This document shows, in pieces, positions 1 to 7,149 of a stretch of DNA of 9,580 bases (positions are counted from its first letter, which is position 1; every line of letters starts with the position of its first letter). The notes under the pieces are model-generated. The model was given only the letters and a program-made list of their open reading frames with translations, was not told the origin of the DNA and ran no database searches. The position numbers and the translations under genes were made by a program. The stretch covers positions 1 through 9,580 of the forward strand of contig CAKVNP010000058.1 of NCBI GenBank assembly GCA_934777095.1. Direction: 5' to 3'. Source of the stretch: an uncultured Clostridium sp. GTDB lineage: Bacteria > Bacillota > Clostridia > Clostridiales > Clostridiaceae.

Positions 1-507
1 GAATTAGCAAAGGCTTTAAAACCAATAGTATATATTGATAAAGACACATTAATTGGATTATCTAAACAAATTTTTAAAGTTGCTGGAGAAGAAAATAATA
101 GAAGTTCTCAATTTTTTGAAGATAATATAAGAAATCCTGAATATGAAGTATCTTTAGAATTAGCTTTTGAAGCTTTAGATTATTGTGATACAGCTTTAAT
201 AAATGCTCCATTCACAAGAGAAATAAGAGATGTTGAATATATGAAATCTTTAAGAGATAAATTAGAAGAAAGAGATATTCAACTTATAGTTATCTGGGTA
301 GAAACAGATAAAGAAGTATGCCATCAAAGAATGATTGAACGTAACTCAGATAGAGATACATGGAAATTAGCAAACTGGGATGAATACATAGCAGGATGTA
401 ATTTTGAAAAACCAACTGGAATTCCAGAATTAAAGGTATTTAAGAACTCAACAACAGAAGAATTTAATGAATCAATAAAAGAAATGGTTCATTATTTAAG
501 AGGATAG
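1..507 (+). CDS. P-loop kinase-like AAA family ATPase (AAA_33/zeta-type), C-terminal 168 residues
   Basis: The frame is open from base 1 to the TAG at 505-507, so the gene starts left of the window; the ATG at 241 is internal, because the same frame upstream reads as continuous protein. What can be seen fits the C-terminal two thirds of a small P-loop nucleotide kinase. A hydrophobic beta strand followed by acidic residues (VYIDKD) sits near the visible start. A second strand, ALINAPFTREIRD, resembles the region after Walker B. A third, IQLIVIWVET, is followed by a basic lid-like stretch (HQRMIERNSDRD) rich in arginines that in this fold contact phosphates. The Walker A loop must lie outside the window. 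Relatives are about 200 residues long and are usually annotated only as ATP-binding proteins. The phosphorylated substrate cannot be inferred here. A hairpin terminator follows about 70 bases downstream, so this is the end of its transcription unit. Confidence 0.75.
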   Translation, partial: ELAKALKPIVYIDKDTLIGLSKQIFKVAGEENNRSSQFFEDNIRNPEYEVSLELAFEALDYCDTALINAPFTREIRDVEYMKSLRDKLEERDIQLIVIWVETDKEVCHQRMIERNSDRDTWKLANWDEYIAGCNFEKPTGIPELKVFKNSTTEEFNESIKEMVHYLRG

Positions 508-575
508 TAAATCAAATTCTAACGCAAAATAAATAGTACATATTTTTATAATGGTAGATATTCAAATTTTTATAT

Positions 576-615
576 AAAAAAATAAAAGGATAAAAAATTA
601 TCCTTTTATTTTTTT
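576..615 (+). terminator. Intrinsic terminator after the P-loop ATPase gene
   Basis: A perfect inverted repeat: the left arm 576-593 (ending AATAAAAGGATAA) pairs with 598-615 (starting TTATCCTTTTATT) around an AAAA loop. The last bases of the right arm form a T run. The outer part of the stem is A-T only, so the working hairpin is probably the inner 13 pairs with the T run as U-tail. Its symmetry means it could also act on leftward transcripts, but no minus-strand gene ends here. Confidence 0.8.
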
Positions 616-701
616 GTTTAAAAGTAAATACGGAGAGAGTACATATATTTCATCAACTAGAGAGGTAACTATAGAAATACATAAAAATAGACTGCTTTTT
701 A

Positions 702-730
702 TTGTGTATGCCATTAGTAAATGATAAAAT
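702..730 (+). promoter_or_regulatory. Candidate sigma-A promoter for proC
   Basis: TTGTGT (702-707), a 17-base spacer, then TAAAAT (725-730, five of six consensus bases) lies 48 bases before the proC start. The -35 matches consensus only at TTG. It is offered because proC needs its own promoter after the terminator at 576-615. In sequence this AT-rich, chance matches are common. Confidence 0.3.
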
Positions 731-778
731 TTAAAGAAATAATTTATTAACAACATAATGTGGGAGGAAAGAAGATAG

Positions 779-1588
779 ATGGAAAAAGTTATTGGATTTA
801 TCGGGGGAGGAAATATGGGAGGAGCAATGATTGGCGGCATTGTTGAAAGTAAAGTAGCTCCTGCCGAGAAAATAATTGTTTCAGGGCCTCATATTGAAAG
901 AATAAATAAATTTAAGGAAAAGTACGGAGTGGTAATTACTACAGATAATATTGAACTTGCAAAAAAAGCGGATATTATTTTTTTAGCAGTAAAGCCAAAC
1001 ATCTACCCAGTAGTTATTGAAGAAATAAAGAATTATATTAAGGAAAATTCAATAATAGTAACAATTGCAGCAGGACAGACAATTGAATCAGTTGAAAAAC
1101 TATTTGGTAGAGAAGTTAAGCTTGTAAGAACTATGCCAAATACGCCAGCTTTAGTAGGGGAAGGAATAAGTGCAATATGTGCTAATAGTTTAGTTTCAAA
1201 AGACGAGCTAGCAGAAATACAGGATATTTTCAATAGTTTTGGGAAAGCAGAAGTGGTACCAGAAGAATTGTTCCATACTGTAATAGGAGTCAGTGGTTCA
1301 TCTCCTGCTTATGTATATATGTTTATTGAAGCAATGGCTGATGCGGCAGTAAAGGGCGGAATGGCTAGAAATCAAGCATATAAATTTGCAGCGCAGTCAG
1401 TATTAGGATCAGCAAAAATGGTTTTAGAGACAGGAATGCATCCAGGAGAATTAAAAGATATGGTTACTTCTCCGGGGGGAACAACTATTGAGGCTGTAGC
1501 TGAGCTTGAAAAACAAGGCATGAGAAATGCAGTAATTTCAGCTATAGATGTCTGTATAGAAAAGTCTAAAAACATGACTAGGGAATAA
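779..1588 (+). CDS. proC: Pyrroline-5-carboxylate reductase
   Basis: This cytosolic enzyme makes L-proline by NAD(P)H-dependent reduction of 1-pyrroline-5-carboxylate, the last step of proline synthesis. The 269-residue length is normal for the family. The N-terminus has the Rossmann dinucleotide-binding glycine motif (GFIGGGNMGGAM, residues 6-17). The conserved VRTMPNTPALVGEG block follows at about 116-129. The all-alpha C-terminal dimerisation domain contains SGSSPAYVY (172-180) and the P5CR signature around 224-243, with the segment DMVTSPGGTT, which binds substrate in this family. The start is fixed by a GGGAGG Shine-Dalgarno at 762-767, 11 bases before the ATG, and by the Rossmann strand beginning at once. 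It appears to stand alone: no proA or proB is visible, and a terminator precedes it. No frameshift or missing key motif is seen. Confidence 0.97.
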   Translation: MEKVIGFIGGGNMGGAMIGGIVESKVAPAEKIIVSGPHIERINKFKEKYGVVITTDNIELAKKADIIFLAVKPNIYPVVIEEIKNYIKENSIIVTIAAGQTIESVEKLFGREVKLVRTMPNTPALVGEGISAICANSLVSKDELAEIQDIFNSFGKAEVVPEELFHTVIGVSGSSPAYVYMFIEAMADAAVKGGMARNQAYKFAAQSVLGSAKMVLETGMHPGELKDMVTSPGGTTIEAVAELEKQGMRNAVISAIDVCIEKSKNMTRE

Positions 1589-1629
1589 ATGTAATATTTT
1601 ACTTAAATGATAATCTTTTTATAAAAAAC

Positions 1630-1658
1630 TTGTTAAAGTTTTAAATTTACAGTAATAT
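1630..1658 (+). promoter_or_regulatory. Candidate sigma-A promoter for the SEC-C protein gene
   Basis: TTGTTA (1630-1635), a 17-base spacer and TAATAT (1653-1658) each match consensus at four of six positions and end 30 bases before the ATG at 1689. Between them lie AGGAAGG (1661-1667) and the closer Shine-Dalgarno GGAG (1677-1680), eight bases from the start. No clear terminator separates this gene from proC, so read-through is also possible. Confidence 0.4.
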
Positions 1659-1688
1659 ATAGGAAGGATTAACATAGGAGTGAAATAA

Positions 1689-2816
1689 ATGCAGAATAAT
1701 GACGCAGTTGTAGTATTAGAATTAAATAAAAAATTAGCATCAAAAAAAGAGATTAAATTTACATTGTTAGAATGTCTAGCTGATTTAACTAAGGATAGAT
1801 TAAGCAAATTGGCATCAAATTATAAAATTGCTAATAGATCTAAAATGAAAAAAGATGAATTAGCAGAAGCTATCTATAATGAAATTACATCTATGAATGC
1901 AGTTAAAGAAAAAGCTTTGATGTTAGATGAAAAAAGCGTAGCTTTAATAAAAGAATTAGCAGATAATGAAAAAATTACTGCTACATCAGAAGCTTTAGCA
2001 ATATATGAAGAAATATTAAATTTAGCTTTGGTATTTACTTATCTTGAAAATGATCAGATAGTTATGGTTATGCCAAAGGAAATTAAAGAAGCATTATCAG
2101 AAGTTAAAGATAATGATAATGCTGTTAATAGTGAAGATATCATTGATGAAGCAAGATACAATGAAGTTACAAAATATATTGTGGGATTTGCTGAAGCTTA
2201 TGGAATGTATGAACCATCAGTTTTAATTGAGACATTTAATAGACAAAATGATGAAGAATTGACAGAAGATGAATTAAATAAAGTAATAGATGGATGCAGC
2301 CCAGCAGAATGTAGAGTATTTAGGCATGAAGGCTTAATAGTACAAGATTCACTATTAATGATTGAAGATGGAATTGCGAGATTAAAAGAGCAAAGAGAAG
2401 GAAAAGATTATTACAGCTTTAGTAAAGAAAAAGTTACTGAATATGCTAACGGAGCATATATCGAAATGACAAATGCTCATCATAACTTAAGAAATAAGCT
2501 TATAGAAGTATGTAAGGATCAAAAGGTTGGAAATGAAATATTTGAAGATATCTGTGATTCTTTAATGTTCTTAGATTTAAATACTCATTTTGTAATATCT
2601 GAGTTTAATAGAAGAAAGATTCAAGTGAATACTTATAAAGAATTTGAAATAATATTATCACTTGCTAAAAAAGTAAATGATAATACAAGAAAATGGGGAA
2701 ATAAGGGATATACACATAATGAACTTGCACTTTTAGCTAGCAAAAAGCTAGTTGGCAGAAATGAGCCATGTGTCTGCGGAAGTGGCAGAAAATATAAAAA
2801 GTGTTGTGGAAGATAA
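1689..2816 (+). CDS. SEC-C metal-binding motif protein with Rho_N/SAP-like N-terminal segment
   Basis: A 375-residue soluble, acidic, mostly helical protein with no signal peptide or membrane segment. The last 20 residues form a textbook SEC-C motif: C361-x-C363 and C372-C373, within GRNEPCVCGSGRKYKKCC. SEC-C is a small zinc-binding tail best known at the end of SecA, where it helps bind SecB and ribosomes; here it sits on an unrelated body. Residues about 31-66 (DLTKDRLSKLASNYKI, then KMKKDELAEAI) resemble the helix-turn-helix Rho_N/SAP fold often found in nucleic-acid-binding proteins. The middle, about 70-350, is unrecognised. Start choice rests on GGAG at 1677-1680. It ends before a strong terminator, so it is probably monocistronic or shares a transcript with proC. 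An RNA- or ribosome-associated role is only an inference from the two end motifs. Confidence 0.85.
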   Translation: MQNNDAVVVLELNKKLASKKEIKFTLLECLADLTKDRLSKLASNYKIANRSKMKKDELAEAIYNEITSMNAVKEKALMLDEKSVALIKELADNEKITATSEALAIYEEILNLALVFTYLENDQIVMVMPKEIKEALSEVKDNDNAVNSEDIIDEARYNEVTKYIVGFAEAYGMYEPSVLIETFNRQNDEELTEDELNKVIDGCSPAECRVFRHEGLIVQDSLLMIEDGIARLKEQREGKDYYSFSKEKVTEYANGAYIEMTNAHHNLRNKLIEVCKDQKVGNEIFEDICDSLMFLDLNTHFVISEFNRRKIQVNTYKEFEIILSLAKKVNDNTRKWGNKGYTHNELALLASKKLVGRNEPCVCGSGRKYKKCCGR

Positions 2817-2856
2817 ATATACCTAGATTTCTTTAATATAATGATTATTATGTCAG

Positions 2857-2890
2857 TGTACTAAGTTTTTTAAACTTAGTACATTTTTTT
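2857..2890 (+). terminator. Intrinsic terminator after the SEC-C protein gene
   Basis: A perfect 12-base-pair stem: TGTACTAAGTTT (2857-2868) pairs with AAACTTAGTACA (2872-2883) around a TTT loop, followed by seven T residues (2884-2890). It lies 40 bases after the stop codon and isolates the upstream gene from the RND permease. Confidence 0.92.
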
Positions 2891-3000
2891 ATAAATTACA
2901 AAATATAGGAATGTAAAATGAAATTATTGTTTGAAAAAGCAATAAATGATAAACTGAATTATATTGGTTTACGATAGTTAATTAATGAGGAGGGGAAAGA

Positions 3001-6000
3001 ATGCTTTCAAAATATAGTGTAAAAAAACCGTATACAATTGTGGTATCGGTTATCTTAGTAATTTTATTGGGGGTAATATCATTTACTAGAATGACTGCGG
3101 ATTTACTTCCAAGCATTGACTTGCCATATGTAATAGTAATGACTACTTATCCTGGAGCAAGTCCAGAAAAGGTCGAAATGTCTGTTACTAAGCCATTAGA
3201 ACAGTCGCTGGCAACTACTACAGGCGTAGAAAACGTTACCAGTATATCTAATGAAAATTCGAGTGTAATTATGCTTGAATTTAGCCAGTCAGTAAATATG
3301 GACAGTGTCATGATTGAAATGAGTGGTTATGTAGATTTGGTAAAGGCTAATTTTGATGAAGGGGTAGGAACTCCAATGTTGATGAAGCTTAATCCAGATA
3401 TGCTTCCGGTGATGACTGTTAGTATTGATGCTGATGATATGGATATTAAGGAGTTATCTAAATATGTTGAACAAGAGATTATACCTGAATTTGAAAAGAT
3501 AGAAGGGGTAGCATCTGTAACATCAACAGGGATAGTGGAACAACAAGTTAGTGTAAAGCTACAGAAGGATAAGATTGATGAAATAAATAAGAAGGTTTTA
3601 GCATCTGTTGATAAACAGCTAGCTGAAGCACAGAATCAATTAGATACTGCTAAGGCACAAATAGAATCAGGAAAGAATACTCTTGCAGAAGAGGGGACAA
3701 GCAAAACAGAAGAGCTGGCAGAAGGTACAGTAGCCTTAGAAGATGGAAAGACACAAATTGATAATGCTTTAAGCACTATGGCATCTACAAAAACAGATCT
3801 TCAACAAAAAAGAGAAGAATTAGTTAAACAAAAAGAAATGTTAGAAAAGCTAATTGCCGTCCAAGAGGAGAATAATCTTGAAGTAATTCAGCAGGAAAAA
3901 GATGCATTAAAACAATTTAATGATGGAATAGCAGCTATTGATAATGCTATTACACAAATAGATACAGAACAGCCAGGGTTAGAAAGCAAATTGGCTGAAC
4001 TTAAGGAGAATGAAAAGCTATTAGAAGTTGGTAAAATTACTTTAAGTCAGGAGCTAGCTAAGGCATCAGCAGCATTAGCTGCCAATGAAGCTGAACTTGC
4101 AAAGGCTACCGAGGAATTTAATGCTAAAAGAGAAGAAGCATATAAAAATGCTGGTGTTGGTGATGTAATAACATCAGATACTATTAGTAAAATATTGATG
4201 GCAGAAAACTTTTCTATGCCAGCTGGCTATATTGAAGAAAGTGGTGAGAAATATCTTGTTAAAGTAGGAGATACAATTTCTTCTATTGAGGAGATGGAGA
4301 ATCTTGTGCTATTTAATATAGATGTAGAAGGTGTTGGAGAAATCAAGCTGAAAGATGTTGCGGAAGTTTCAATGGTAGATAATTCAAGCGAGATGTATGC
4401 CAAAATAAATGGTAATGACGGTATAGTGTTATCATTCCAAAAACAAAGTACATCTGCAACAGCAGAAGTATCAAAAAGTATTAATAAAACTATTTCTAAG
4501 CTTATTGGTGATAAAGAAGGATTACATATTACATCTCTTCAAGATCAAGGGGTATATATAGATATAGTAGTTGATTCAGTACTAAATAATTTGATTTTAG
4601 GTGGGATATTAGCTGTAATTATTTTATTTGTATTTTTAAGAAACATAAAACCTACAATAATAGTTGCTTTTAGCATACCTATAAGTTTAATGTTTGCCTT
4701 AGTATTAATGTACTTTAGCGGGGTTACTATGAATATTATCTCACTGTCAGGTTTAGCCTTAGGAGTAGGTATGCTGGTGGATAATAGTATAGTTGTAATT
4801 GAAAATATATATAGGCTGAGAAATGAAGGGGTACCTTCAGCAACGGCTGCCGTAAAAGGTGCCAAGCAGGTAGCAGGAGCAATATTTGCCTCTACGCTTA
4901 CAACAGTATGCGTATTCTTACCTATAGTATTTACTGAGGGATTATCAAGACAGTTGTTTACTGATATGGGGCTTACCATTGGATACTCCTTAATAGCTAG
5001 TTTAATAGTTGCCTTGACTTTAGTACCATCAATGGCAGCAACTGTCCTTAAAAATAATGTTGAGAAAGAACATAAATTTTTCAATAAGATAGTAGTTGTT
5101 TATGAAAAGATATTAAGGGCTGTGTTAAAGCATAAGTCTGTAATATTAATCTTTTCTGTATTAGTATTAGGCTTAAGTGCGTATTACTGCGTGAAGCAAG
5201 GAACTACCTTAATACCAGAGATGGACAGCACACAAATATCTATCACAATGGAAATGGATAACGAAGCTACTACTGAAGAACTTAGAGAAATGAGCAATGT
5301 GGTTATAGGAAAAATTGCAGAACTTGATGATGTACAAACTGTAGGATCTATGCAGTCTAGTAATTCAGCTATGAGTTTATTAAGTGGCGGAAATAGCAAA
5401 GCAATATCAATTTATGTAATATTAAAAGATGATAAGAAACATTCTAGTATTGAAGTGGGAGATTTAATCGCAGAAAAAACAGCAGACTTAAATTGTGATT
5501 TATCAATAAGTACATCTAATATGGATATGTCTGCTTTAGGTGGTTCAGGAATAAGTATAGATATTAAAGGTGATGATTTAGATACATTAAAAACCATTGC
5601 AAAAGACGTGGGAGATATATTAAGAAATACTAAAGGAACAGATGAAGTTTCTGATGGACTAGAAGAATCTTCAACGGAAACACGTGTAATAGTAGATAAA
5701 AATAAAGCAATGAAATACAACTTAACAGTTGCACAAGTTTATCAAGCAATAGCAGCTACATTATCTAACGAAACTAAATCTACAACGTTAACTATGGAAT
5801 CTAATGATTATCCAGTTGTAATTGTTAAAGCTGATGGTGATGCAATAACAAGAGAAAATTTAAAAGATTATAAAATTACTGTAACAGAAAATAACGAAGA
5901 AAAGGAAATAAGCTTATCTGAAATTGCTTCAATAAGTGAAGAGGAGGGCTTAACAGCAATAAACAGAGATAATTCAGTAAGAGCAATGCAGGTAACTGCT

Positions 6001-6657
6001 TCAATAGATTCTGCACATAACGTTGGTTTAGTTAGTGAGGATGTAGAAAAGAAACTTGCAGAATATAAATTGCCTGAGGGATACACCATAGATATGGGTG
6101 GTGAAACAGAAGCAATTGTTGAGGCTTTTACAGATTTAATTAAAATGATATCTTTAGCAATAGTATTTATATATTTAATTATGGTAGCGCAATTCCAATC
6201 ACTGTTATCACCATTTATTGTATTGTTTACTATACCGCTTGCCTTTACAGGTGGATTTATTGGATTGTTAATCAGCGGCTTTGAATTAAGTATGATTTCT
6301 ATGCTTGGGTTCTTAGTTTTATCTGGTGTAGTAGTTAATAATGGTATAGTATTTGTAGACTATGTAAATCAATTAAGGCTTGAAGGTATGGATAAGAAAG
6401 AAGCATTAGTGGCTGCAGGAAAAACTAGGTTAAGACCTATATTAATGACAGCGTTAACTACAATACTTGGTCTTTCTACTTTAGCTATGGGAATAGGAAT
6501 GGGAGCAGATATGGTTCAGCCTATGGCAGTAGTAACAATAGGAGGATTAACTTACGCTACAATATTAACACTATTTGTAGTGCCTTCTATGTATGATATA
6601 TTACATCGTAGAGAACTAAAACCTATTGAAATAGATGAAGAATTATTAAATGTTTAA
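3001..6657 (+). CDS. RND-superfamily (AcrB/SwrC-like, HAE family) efflux permease with coiled-coil insertion
   Basis: A cytoplasmic-membrane, proton-driven exporter of the RND fold. Helix 1 is at about 11-28. The first extracellular domain is followed by helices 2-6 (about 528-546, 551-572, 577-598, 625-646, 660-682) and helix 7 (712-731). The second extracellular domain runs to about 1040, then helices 8-12 (from 1045, 1069, 1097, 1145 and 1174). Recognisable blocks include TYPGASPEKVE, GVGMLVDNSIVVIENIYRLR (helix 4) and GFLVLSGVVVNNGIVFVDY (helix 10). At the AcrB proton-relay sites Asp407/Asp408/Lys940 it has D594, N595 and N1113, so one acidic residue and the lysine are absent. Residues about 195-385 are a heptad-rich insertion, which explains the 1218-residue length against roughly 1030 for relatives. 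The start is set by AGGAGGGG at 2988-2995. No adaptor, TolC-like or TetR gene adjoins it, as expected for a cell without an outer membrane. The substrate is unknown. Confidence 0.93.
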   Translation: MLSKYSVKKPYTIVVSVILVILLGVISFTRMTADLLPSIDLPYVIVMTTYPGASPEKVEMSVTKPLEQSLATTTGVENVTSISNENSSVIMLEFSQSVNMDSVMIEMSGYVDLVKANFDEGVGTPMLMKLNPDMLPVMTVSIDADDMDIKELSKYVEQEIIPEFEKIEGVASVTSTGIVEQQVSVKLQKDKIDEINKKVLASVDKQLAEAQNQLDTAKAQIESGKNTLAEEGTSKTEELAEGTVALEDGKTQIDNALSTMASTKTDLQQKREELVKQKEMLEKLIAVQEENNLEVIQQEKDALKQFNDGIAAIDNAITQIDTEQPGLESKLAELKENEKLLEVGKITLSQELAKASAALAANEAELAKATEEFNAKREEAYKNAGVGDVITSDTISKILMAENFSMPAGYIEESGEKYLVKVGDTISSIEEMENLVLFNIDVEGVGEIKLKDVAEVSMVDNSSEMYAKINGNDGIVLSFQKQSTSATAEVSKSINKTISKLIGDKEGLHITSLQDQGVYIDIVVDSVLNNLILGGILAVIILFVFLRNIKPTIIVAFSIPISLMFALVLMYFSGVTMNIISLSGLALGVGMLVDNSIVVIENIYRLRNEGVPSATAAVKGAKQVAGAIFASTLTTVCVFLPIVFTEGLSRQLFTDMGLTIGYSLIASLIVALTLVPSMAATVLKNNVEKEHKFFNKIVVVYEKILRAVLKHKSVILIFSVLVLGLSAYYCVKQGTTLIPEMDSTQISITMEMDNEATTEELREMSNVVIGKIAELDDVQTVGSMQSSNSAMSLLSGGNSKAISIYVILKDDKKHSSIEVGDLIAEKTADLNCDLSISTSNMDMSALGGSGISIDIKGDDLDTLKTIAKDVGDILRNTKGTDEVSDGLEESSTETRVIVDKNKAMKYNLTVAQVYQAIAATLSNETKSTTLTMESNDYPVVIVKADGDAITRENLKDYKITVTENNEEKEISLSEIASISEEEGLTAINRDNSVRAMQVTASIDSAHNVGLVSEDVEKKLAEYKLPEGYTIDMGGETEAIVEAFTDLIKMISLAIVFIYLIMVAQFQSLLSPFIVLFTIPLAFTGGFIGLLISGFELSMISMLGFLVLSGVVVNNGIVFVDYVNQLRLEGMDKKEALVAAGKTRLRPILMTALTTILGLSTLAMGIGMGADMVQPMAVVTIGGLTYATILTLFVVPSMYDILHRRELKPIEIDEELLNV

Positions 6658-6683
6658 TAAGGTATTAGTAGCAGAAGATATAG

Positions 6684-6719
6684 AAAAAGAGCTTGGGGAA
6701 GTAATTCCTCAAGCTCTTT
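6684..6719. terminator. Bidirectional terminator shared by converging genes
   Basis: A 15-pair stem (6686-6700 with 6705-6719, one G-T mismatch that is a G-U wobble in plus-strand RNA) closes a GTAA loop. The run of A at 6684-6688 gives a U-tail on the minus strand; on the plus strand the tail is ATTTGA, which is weaker. It lies 28 bases after the permease stop, and its right arm overlaps the stop codon (6718-6720) of the minus-strand gene, so one hairpin serves both directions. Confidence 0.85.
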
Positions 6720-7095
6720 ATTTGAATCTTTTTATTACTTTTAAATTATATTTATGAAGCAGTTCAAATGATAATGGAATATTTTTATCAATTTCTATTA
6801 TTTGAAACAGTATTAGGTTGTTGTCAGTTTCATATGATAACAGCCTGCCATTCACTTCATCACGAAAATTTGTCCAATCCCATAAATGAACTTTTCCATC
6901 AAGAGGAGCAAATAAAAATATTCTTTTCCTGCTTCTTTTGATATAATCACTCAATTTTATTTTAATGGCTTTTCCATTAACAAAATCATTGATGATTTCA
7001 TCTGTATATTTTGAATAATCTATAATTTCTACGTTATTTTTCGGTAACTTGCCATCATTAAGATAGTCTATATATATTTCTTTGAATTTACCCAT
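6718..7095 (-). CDS. Hypothetical 125-residue protein
   Basis: I do not recognise this family. The protein is soluble-looking, with no signal peptide or membrane helix. It is rich in Lys, Ile, Asp and Asn, and has a mixed alpha/beta pattern: an amphipathic N-terminus (GKFKEIYIDYLNDGK), a basic patch (YIKRSRKRIFLF, about 51-62), an aromatic stretch (HLWDWTNF) and a basic C-terminus (KYNLKVIKRFK). It has no cysteines, so it is not an Fe-S or zinc protein. Translation is supported by a good Shine-Dalgarno, AGGTGA (plus-strand 7101-7106), five bases before the ATG. It starts 54 bases after the stop of the upstream membrane-protein gene on the same strand, with no terminator between, so it may be the last gene of that transcript. 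It ends inside the shared terminator hairpin. Confidence 0.75.
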   Translation of the reverse strand: MGKFKEIYIDYLNDGKLPKNNVEIIDYSKYTDEIINDFVNGKAIKIKLSDYIKRSRKRIFLFAPLDGKVHLWDWTNFRDEVNGRLLSYETDNNLILFQIIEIDKNIPLSFELLHKYNLKVIKRFK

Positions 7096-7149
7096 CTATA
7101 TCACCTAATATTATTATACATAATATAAAGAGATAAGCATTAATAAAAA

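Noticed and set aside
508..778. A riboswitch or T-box leader upstream of proC.
   Set aside because: No T-box consensus, anti-terminator pair or recognisable aptamer core is visible; the only stable hairpin is the terminator of the upstream gene.
1613..1628. TTTTTATAAAAA-type palindrome after proC as a terminator.
   Set aside because: It has only A-T pairs, no loop and no U-tail, so it would not form a stable hairpin.
2931..2965. TTGAAA (2931-2936) and TATATT (2960-2965) as a permease promoter.
   Set aside because: The spacer is 23 bases, too long for a sigma-A promoter; the better-spaced alternative (TTGTTT with TAAACT) matches consensus poorly.
2918..2977. A 19-codon frame (ATG at 2918, TAG at 2975) before the permease, preceded by AGGA, as a possible leader peptide.
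   Set aside because: It is very short and Lys/Leu/Asn-rich as expected of random AT-rich DNA. It has only a weak Shine-Dalgarno, no hairpin follows it to suggest attenuation, and the permease has a strong independent RBS.
4545..5084. A 179-codon open frame on the minus strand inside the permease gene.
   Set aside because: It lies opposite the conserved helix 2-6 region of the permease, whose codons explain its openness; it has no Shine-Dalgarno and no recognisable motif.
7113..7118. A perfect TATAAT on the minus strand before the 125-residue gene.
   Set aside because: Transcription from it would start at or inside the Shine-Dalgarno (7101-7106), and no -35 element lies at the right distance.
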